A stretch of 64,000 nucleotides of DNA from Tubiluchus corallicola (lineage: Eukaryota; Priapulida; Priapulimorpha; Priapulimorphida; Tubiluchidae): positions 434,001 to 498,000 of the forward strand of contig JAQGDQ010000079.1 of the NCBI GenBank assembly GCA_030141605.1. Reading direction: 5' to 3'. Below, piece by piece: positions 49,001 to 58,000 of the stretch. Below the pieces are notes generated by a model. The model was given only the letters and a program-made list of their open reading frames with translations, had not been told where the DNA came from and did no database searches. The translations under genes and the position numbers were made by a program. Each line of letters opens with the position of its first letter. The first letter of the stretch is position 1.

Positions 49001-52000
49001 AGCTGGCTTTATAGCCATTGGAAGTGTTGTGATAACTTAGATATATTGCTTTGTATAAGTAAGTTAAACATTTCTGTTGCCCCAAAAAATTGCACTATTA
49101 ATTTTTTATTTTGAATAGCATTTTTCCTGACTTAAAACTGTTAAACAGTTGTTAAAACATCTTTAGGAGAACTTTATACATATGATTTCTTAGTTGATGG
49201 TCAATGGGAAGAGTGGGGAACATGGGAAGAGTGTAGTAAGCCATGCGGAGGTGGCATTAAAACCCGCAGGCGTCACTGTTCAGAAGCTAAGTATGGTGGG
49301 GTGAACTGTGTCGGTGACAATACAGAAACAGCACTTTGCAATAGGCAGCCCTGTACAGGTACCATTAATAATGATGATATCACTTTCCCGTTTAGATCTT
49401 GTTTTTTTACCACATTTAGTGCTATAAAAACTGACAGGTACTCAAAAGGTAATGGCTACTTTTTATGTATAAGAGAAGTTGTGTGTTTAATTCAACATGT
49501 TTCTATGTGAAGATATCCTTCTCACGTGAATGTAAATGATATGACCTAACATTTTGCTTGTCAAATGCAAAGACGAATAATAGTGCAGACCCATTTATTG
49601 CATCCAAAGTATTATTCGGTCAATTCAGGCTCAATTATGCTTTAAATACATAGTTTCAGAAGCATTTTGCGTCTTGTACAGCCTGTAATCTTGGTTGGGT
49701 ATGATTAGAACAGATCGAACTGAATGCCTTGAAATTTCAATTAACCTCAACCCTGCCCAACACACTAGAGTTATCCTGGCAGGTAAAATGGAAGCAAAGA
49801 TGATCCAAGAACATACCATTGATCAATATTCCAAACATAAGCTTGCGAGACATGCAAGATGATGTTGAATGATCTTGAGTTCGTCCCTGATCTCTTTCAT
49901 TTCTAATCGTACCCCTCAAGATTTCTGACTGTGCAATACACGCGAGCTTCCACACTAAATATTGAGGGCATGATAGTTTCTCAAATGACTGAGTAATACA
50001 GGTGCAATAAATTGTTCTGATTTTACTTCTTGTTTTTGTATCCCCTAGCAAAAAGTTGTGTTACATCCCGTATATTTTATGATACAAACTATTATTTTAA
50101 TTTACTTCTGCTTTTAGTATTGCTCTACATTCTTTATGCAAAAATACAGTCCATTTCCTTTTTTAACAACAATCTGACACGACTATTACAATCTTCTTGC
50201 TACTAAGGAATCCTTCAGCTATCTTTTGACTTATTATTACTTGTTCTAATATTTGTATCTTCTAAGTTTTCGTATTTCATATAACTAACTACTTCTGATT
50301 GTTTTATGCGTTTAAAACTGCCTACAACTGTTCTGCAACTACGATAAAAAACTTTTTTCTTACAAGGTACTGAAGATGGTGTTGGGTGACAGCAATCTCC
50401 AACTGTATTTGCTTTTCGACATTGACCTGGACCGAATTTTCCTCAGTAGTCTCTGCCTGAGATTACGATGGCTAGCGATTTTATTCTTAGTTCTTTCTTA
50501 GCGCTCGCATTTAGAATTTGATATGTGAAGTAACGTACTAAAGCAATTAATGGTATATCGCGACTTTTACGATATCAATGATTAGAAATCTTAATTTTCA
50601 TACAAATTTCAGTAATTACTATGAAATCTGCACTATGTGGACCAGCTCCAAACTTATTTCTGAATTTCATTCAACGTATGGTACATAAAAACTTTGGCTT
50701 TGTAACATTTAGACATAAAAAGCTAACTAAGACCAATTAAAACTGTACAAAACATTTTTAGAATAAGTTTTAGAATTTTCATTTACTTATAAGCATTGAG
50801 TAAAAAAAGAACTAACAAAGTCACAAGAAGGATGCAATTACCAGAATCAGTGTTGTATGCAGTGTTCCGACTGATGTTTTCCCTATTTCTGTCACTAAAT
50901 GAGTAAATTTGTCACAATTTTATGACACAATTATCATAAACTATGGGTGTTATTGACGAACCATTTTTGATTTCTCCAAGACATTTATCTGTTTCTCATT
51001 CTAAAAATGAAACTGTTTCTTCAGCAAACTTCAAAACGTCATTAACAAATATAAAAAACAAAATTGGTATAAAGATTTGTGCAAATCCTGCTATTTAATT
51101 AACTGCTTAGTTGATTATATAACTTAATCCTGGATTAACACCCTGGATGAATGCATAAAAATTTCCAAAGCTTATTCTACTGTGCTGTAGGATCTACATA
51201 AGTAATTACATGGAGCTACAGATTATGATTATTTTATCTGGTGTAGTGAAAATTAATCTAGTACTAGAAAATTAATTCATCAAATCATAATACAGTATGC
51301 AAATTGACCTTACTTTCTTGTTACTTGCTGGATTTATAAATTTAATTGAAGTACATCAATAAAATTGGCGTCTGGAGACCCTCTTCATGACTATAAATTC
51401 TTGAAATGCTTCAGTATTCAAAAATAATTTCGTTAAAAGCTTGCAAATTTGTTAATACTAGAGCTCAATTCAAATTAACTTTTCCAATGAAGCTGTTCTT
51501 GAAAATGCAAGTAAGTCATTAAGAAAGGTGGCATTTTTCACAAAAATTGATGTAATCCTGAACTAAAGGCAAGATTTTTATGCAGAAGATGCATAAACTA
51601 ATAGCCCCTTTTATTGACTCGCACTAGTCTCCACAAAAAAATTATTGGTGACTGAAATAGGATAAACTTGTCCACAAAAAAAAAATTATTGGTGACTGAA
51701 ATAGGATAAACTTGTAATAAAATAATGTTAATTGTGTGTCTATCTTTTGCCTATAAAGTTTATTCACGTACCTTTTTATAAAGAATTCAAAATAGCAGCA
51801 AAACTAGAATGTTTGAATAACTTCAATTTTGCAGACAGTGGAAAAGTTTTAAGGGTCATTTGCACACTTCTGCGGACAAATTGATCAAATTTTAAAATGA
51901 GATAAAAAATAATTTCAAAACAATATTAAAGTATGTTGCTTTGCTTCATTAGAAAATAAATTTTTCTCTGCAGTGCAGCTGTTTGTTGTTATTATTTTTT

Positions 52001-55000
52001 TTAACAATGGGTAGTTGGAAAATATGATTAAACTGTGACAGTGTGACAATACTAGGATGTGCAGTGTGGTGTGTGCTATAATTGTCGTCCTATTAAATTA
52101 ATAGCTGGCTAAAACAGTTTTATTGGAAATCTCAAATGGATGCTTTGTAAAAAGTTTAGCATTACTAGACATTAATTTTGGAGTGAAACAAGACAATGTT
52201 GATATATATACAAAATAGATGGTTGTCGAGAAAATTATAGCACTTGAAATTATAATTAAGTGCTGAACAGTTGCACTTATATTTGCAACTGATGATTATA
52301 TGCCACAAGGCTTAGACTGGCTAGATAATTTTCACATGTTAAACCTGAATACCAGTTGATGGATTTTGGAGTAACTGGTCTGCTTGGGAAGAGTGTCCTG
52401 TTACGTGCGGAGGAAGCAATCACACTCGAAACAGAACTTGCACAGAACCACTCCATGGCGGTCTCAAATGTAATGGTTCCGCAACAGAAATAAGAATTTG
52501 CAATGATAATCCATGTCCTGGTATGTTATCTGCAGCTTTCATCATATAGTCTCTTACATCACTATTTATTTAGTTAGTTTCTTTCTACAGTTATTTGCTA
52601 ACTTTAAGTTATGCCACTGAAATTCTGAAGATGCACTACAGTAGGAAAAGATTTAATGATAATTACCATTTTTTGAACCTTAAGTGAAATCAACTTCTGT
52701 AGCAGTATTTTAATCAGTCGAGAATGAAACATAAAAAATAGCACAAGTGAAATATTGTCAGTATATTATATAAAACATTTATTGCGCTTTAGTCATATCA
52801 AATGTTATTTCTGACAAGCAGTGACAACTAATGATAAAAAATGATGCATGATGTTGGAAAATCCTTGCTTCACAGTATTCATTACGCACGATTTAGCTGC
52901 ACATGTGTGTGCAACTTACCCAAAGCTTTCAGCTGGCAAAGCATAACTAAACTGCAACACAGACTATCTCTCCTTCTCTGAATTTTTGTGTACCATTTTT
53001 CTTAATGGTTTTTGTCTTTTCTGAGCCTGTTACAGCCTTGCGAGGTCTAGCTATAATTCTTAGTGGAAATTTCTTGTAAAATTATAGATTGTTTCGGTTT
53101 TTGATGTTGACTGAGAGCAAATTGTGGTAAACATTTCAGTTGATGGCGTATGGACGGAATGGTCCGATTGGTCCACTTGCACGCTAACTTGTGGTGGAGG
53201 AAACCAGACCAGACAAAGAAAATGTGTTGGTCCCTTTTATGGAGGAGAGGATTGCGGTGGCAGTGACGTTGATACACAGGTGTGCAACAGTCATAACTGC
53301 CCAGGTAATGTCTTGCATGCTTAATAAATTTGATACATTAGTGAAGTTTTTGTACATGAAGCACTTGATGTACAGTTGCCTAGTTTTACGTTTTTATTAT
53401 ATAAAATTTTATGAGTCGTTGCAGATATAGTGGGACATATTTGTGGAAGAATAAATGTATTTGATAGCATTTGTTGCTGGTTGATAACAAATTTAGTTTA
53501 AAATTTGAGAACTTAAATTTTCACTGGATAGCAAATAGTTAGGCTCAGCAATTTACAGCAATGTGAAAATTCATGTGAAGTGCAGAGATGCATCTAATTG
53601 GCAGTGCATTTTGTCAGCATTACTGTGATTAATTATAGTTTAAAATGTCTTGAGAATCAAATCAGTGTAGTGATGACGTATATAACTAAGGCTATATTTC
53701 TTTGACTCTGTTTATTTGTAAAAGCTGCTACAACTAAGCTTGTTTCTACAATGCACTAGATAGCAAATCAAAGTTATCTAATGCACTGGGGGTCATCTGT
53801 TAGTAGTGGTACTTTGACAAATTTCAGTCGATGGTGTATGGGAGGAGTGGTCTCTGTGGGAGACATGTTCAGTTACATGTGGTGGTGGAATGCAAGATAG
53901 AACACGCTCATGTATTGGTCCGTTTTATGGTGGAAACAACTGCAGCGGACCAGAAAATGAGACGCGTGTCTGTAACGAAAATCCTTGTCCAAGTAAGCAC
54001 TTTTTCGTGAAAAGCACTTCCTATTACCTGCATGTTCCTTCTTGGGAATTAATCGAAAATCATTCAACACAGTTCAAGTTTAGTATCTACTATGCGGCGC
54101 GATGCTATAATGTGTTAAGTTAGTTGGGTGCTTTAATTTGGTTTCAAAGTTCTTATGATTGCCTTACTGAAGGTAATTGATGATAGTAAATTTGTGACAT
54201 GTTGTGGTAATTTATGTTGAGCTAAAACTTTGCTGAGCAAAGAATTATAAGCAATTTATGAAATTAAAATCCCATCCAAAACTTAATACTCAGCTATTAA
54301 CTTATTCAAGTTTTACATTTTGTACATACAGTTCAGTTATTTTAATGTAACCTTTTGGAATTTTACTGGTCTATAATGTTAGCCCTTGCTTTTAAAATAC
54401 ATGATTCTAGATATGTTTTTAGTTGTGGAAAAACTAACTTTATCTCATGAATTCAAAAATTAAAATACTCTAACATTGAGTAGCTTTAGGCATTTAAAAG
54501 CAAAGTAGTTAATTAATGGAACTTGATTGTTTTTGTTTCTAAGCACCAAAGCTATAAAAAAACACATTTGAAATGAATAGCTATAGGTAAAGTAAAACTT
54601 GAGTAAAATTTTCCATCTATCCTTACAAAATGTTATATATATTATTATTTTATATATATTATATTATATTGTGTATATTATACTATATTATAATATAATA
54701 TATATGTATATTATATATATTATTATATATTATTACGATTTCAAAAAGTTTATGTCTTTAGATTGTGCATTAGTCTGGTTGAAATTTTTGATTGATTTTC
54801 CAACTAGATGTATCCTTACCATATGTTTTCCATCATTTCTTGTTGTAAAGATCAATTTTTTACTTTTCATTATACGTTTGTATTTTATCTCTTGCACTTA
54901 CATGTCTAAACTCTGAACATAAATTCTTATGTTATTGTCGTGTATAATCTTGTTTTAATAATTTTACTGTAAATATTAGCTATGCAAATTTTGGCTGCAG

Positions 55001-58000
55001 TTTCTGCTATTTTCAAGCCATTTGTAACATATTTCATGCAACAAGGAAAAAGAAATGCTGTGCGTTTTATTGGAATAAAAATATAACTCACAAGTTCTAA
55101 TTTGGATCCTGAGGTTTACCACAAACCAAGAGATAAAGGTCAATATGTACATTATGATTCTCCTGAAGACCAGCAATATTTGATTACATCGGTCCATGCC
55201 ATGAGAAACAGGGCATTCCAAATCGGTAATAGTTGAAATGCAATTACAGCAGAAAATGATACTGTTTGTTTTTTGGTTTTCAAAGACCTGAACCATCTGA
55301 GATAGTTATTTGTTATGTAAGAACATCCGAGAATATGTAAATGCTGAGATGACCACTTTTGCAAATAAAACATCAAATGCTCAGGAGGGAGCTTCAGTCA
55401 CAGTTTTGCCATATAAAAGTCGGATGTGTACAAAAATACTTAGATGAAGGTTGACGGCACTATGTGACAGAATCGGGATATGCATTATTTTTGTGTTTGT
55501 AAGTCGAAAACTGGAAGATTATTTTCGATCAGTTAAAAAGACGTATGAATTGGTAACTTCATCGTCACTCGTGCATTGTTTTAAATATTGTGGTTGTGAA
55601 AACCTCTATGTGGATTACACCACTCGCTACTTGTGTTAGAAAGTTGAGGAACATCAATATTCGGCAGTTGGTATTCAATTGAGAGAATGCACTAGGCTGA
55701 AACCAAACTTGATTCATTTCTCAGTTGTTCAAAACACAATATGCAAAACCAAATTCGAGTGTTTGTTATATGAGACTGTACCTATAAAAAGTGTGAAGAC
55801 AGAGCTGAACAAATAGCTCTCTTTTTTCTATTAAGCTATTCTTATTTTTAAACATGTAGTTATATAGGATGCTTAGGTTCTAGGATGCTGCTTTTAGAAT
55901 GTTAAACATTAATCTTTAGATGCTTGAAAATGGCCAGAGTCTGTGGCCGAAATTTGCAAGGCTATTATTTTTTGTAATGTTAACTTGCTTTAAATTTTTA
56001 TCAAACATTTTAGATTGAATTGCAGCTGTTCCTATTCATTCGATTCATTGACTCTTTGTTTACTTTTGACTATTTCATAATCAAAAAGTAAAGTAAAATT
56101 ATCTTGCTAATGTTAATATTATAAAACAGTATAGAAAAACAATGTCTTTAAGCTAGTAGATTTTTGGTACAGTATCGAATTTTTGTTACCAGCTAATGTG
56201 CATTTCTGCATTTCTAAATTATTATCGTCCTTAAGTTGATGGTGTCTGGGAGCCCTGGTCAGACTGGAGTGAGTGTGAGGTCACATGTGGAGGATCCATA
56301 CAGATGCATGTGCGGGAGTGCTATGGCCCCTTTTATGGTGGCGCAAACTGTACAGGCCCTTATGTAGAAGAGAGAGTGTGCAACGACAATCCTTGCCCAG
56401 GTTTGTGTTGTGTTGTTTTAATCATTATGGAATAGCTAATTGTTTAAAGTGTTCATTATGTTTTTACCTAAAAACACTGCTGCTATCTGAAGTATTGATT
56501 TTATTCATTTAATTTCATACCACTTAGTAATCACAGTTGTTTTTAATTTGTAATCTCAATATGAAGACTATTATGATGAGTGATGATACAAATTAACGAA
56601 ATACTGAACTTCTTTTGCCAGCTATAAGGGATAAACTTTGGACTGTCAAGTTCGCTGGGGAACACAGTAGTTTAGATGGCTGTATTATGAGCAGAAGGTC
56701 CTTGGTTCAAATCCGGACTATGTTTCAACATATCACATTTTCTATTTTTCAAAGCTTGATTTCAAAACTTGATCATTTGTGGACTTGCACCATCATTAAC
56801 AACTGTTCAGGTTTGAAAATTACTCAATTTTATTTTTGATTTTTCAGTTGATGCAGTGTGGCAGCCATGGAGCTCTTGGGGAGAGTGCTCTACTTCCTGC
56901 GGGGGCGGTGAGCAGATACGAATACGTAACTGCACACCACCCCTTCATGGAGGAGATGAATGTACAGGTCCTAGTGAGGAATCAAGAGAATGCAACATGC
57001 ACGAGTGTCCGAGTATGGTGACATATTTTATTATTATATGATTAGGAGAAAAACTATAAATGGTCATTAGGAGAAGTGGCCATAATCAGAAAATCCTTGC
57101 CCGATGCATTATTGCTGTTACTCTGTCACCCAGTAAATTGTGCACAGTGTCCATAAATCTCTGTGAAGTTTGTTAAAATTATGATTTGTGTTTTTGAATG
57201 TGTGTGTTTTTATTCAGTAGTTATTGAAAACATGAAATGCCCACCAGTGCAAAACATTTGCACTGATAAATTTGTTCCACTACTTGATGGTAATATTAAA
57301 TACTCCATATTATTAATGCAACCATTTTATATTATTGTAAGTGAAGTTAGTTTACATAATACTACATGGTGAATTATCGTATCATTATCGTTTAGTATAA
57401 TGTCTTTGCAAGAAACACAGTACTGTACGACAGTAGTTCATGGGATGGGACTGAAATTTTGTTTTTATCATTAAGCTATTGAAAGCTTACTATTGCCTTT
57501 AATTTTGCCAAACCACAATTAGAACTCCCACACTTATGGCTAATTTCTTACTTCATTTGTTACTATGCATAATGATGTTTCTGGTGTGGCAATAATTTAA
57601 CTAGATTTTGGTACTATTCTTCGCACTATCAAGAACATGTTTTCCTCATTAGGTTGGGCAAGTGGAATTGATGAGGCTTTTAGGATCTACCTCGTAACTG
57701 CCTTTAGTTGTGGAACTATGCGGAACAAAATGAACTTGTGGAACAAAATTTAATTTTCACTTTATAGTATTTTCAGTGATTTATCAACCAAAGTTTATTG
57801 TTTTAGTACTTCTCTCCTTTTGTGTTTGTAGTCTTTGACATTGTGCAATTTGGGTAACAACAGAGTAATCTGACATTAAGCCATTTGTAAAGATCATTTT
57901 ACTTAAGAACATAAAAAATACCTGTAGTCTAAAATAATGCAGGTGAGCTAAAATGAAAGTATAGCGTATTGAAAAACGCAATAGTCCAGTCTAAAATTTG

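Noticed and set aside
54599-54916. 105-codon frame rich in Ile and Tyr
   Set aside because: It is driven by the TATA/ATT low-complexity tract at 54632-54733.
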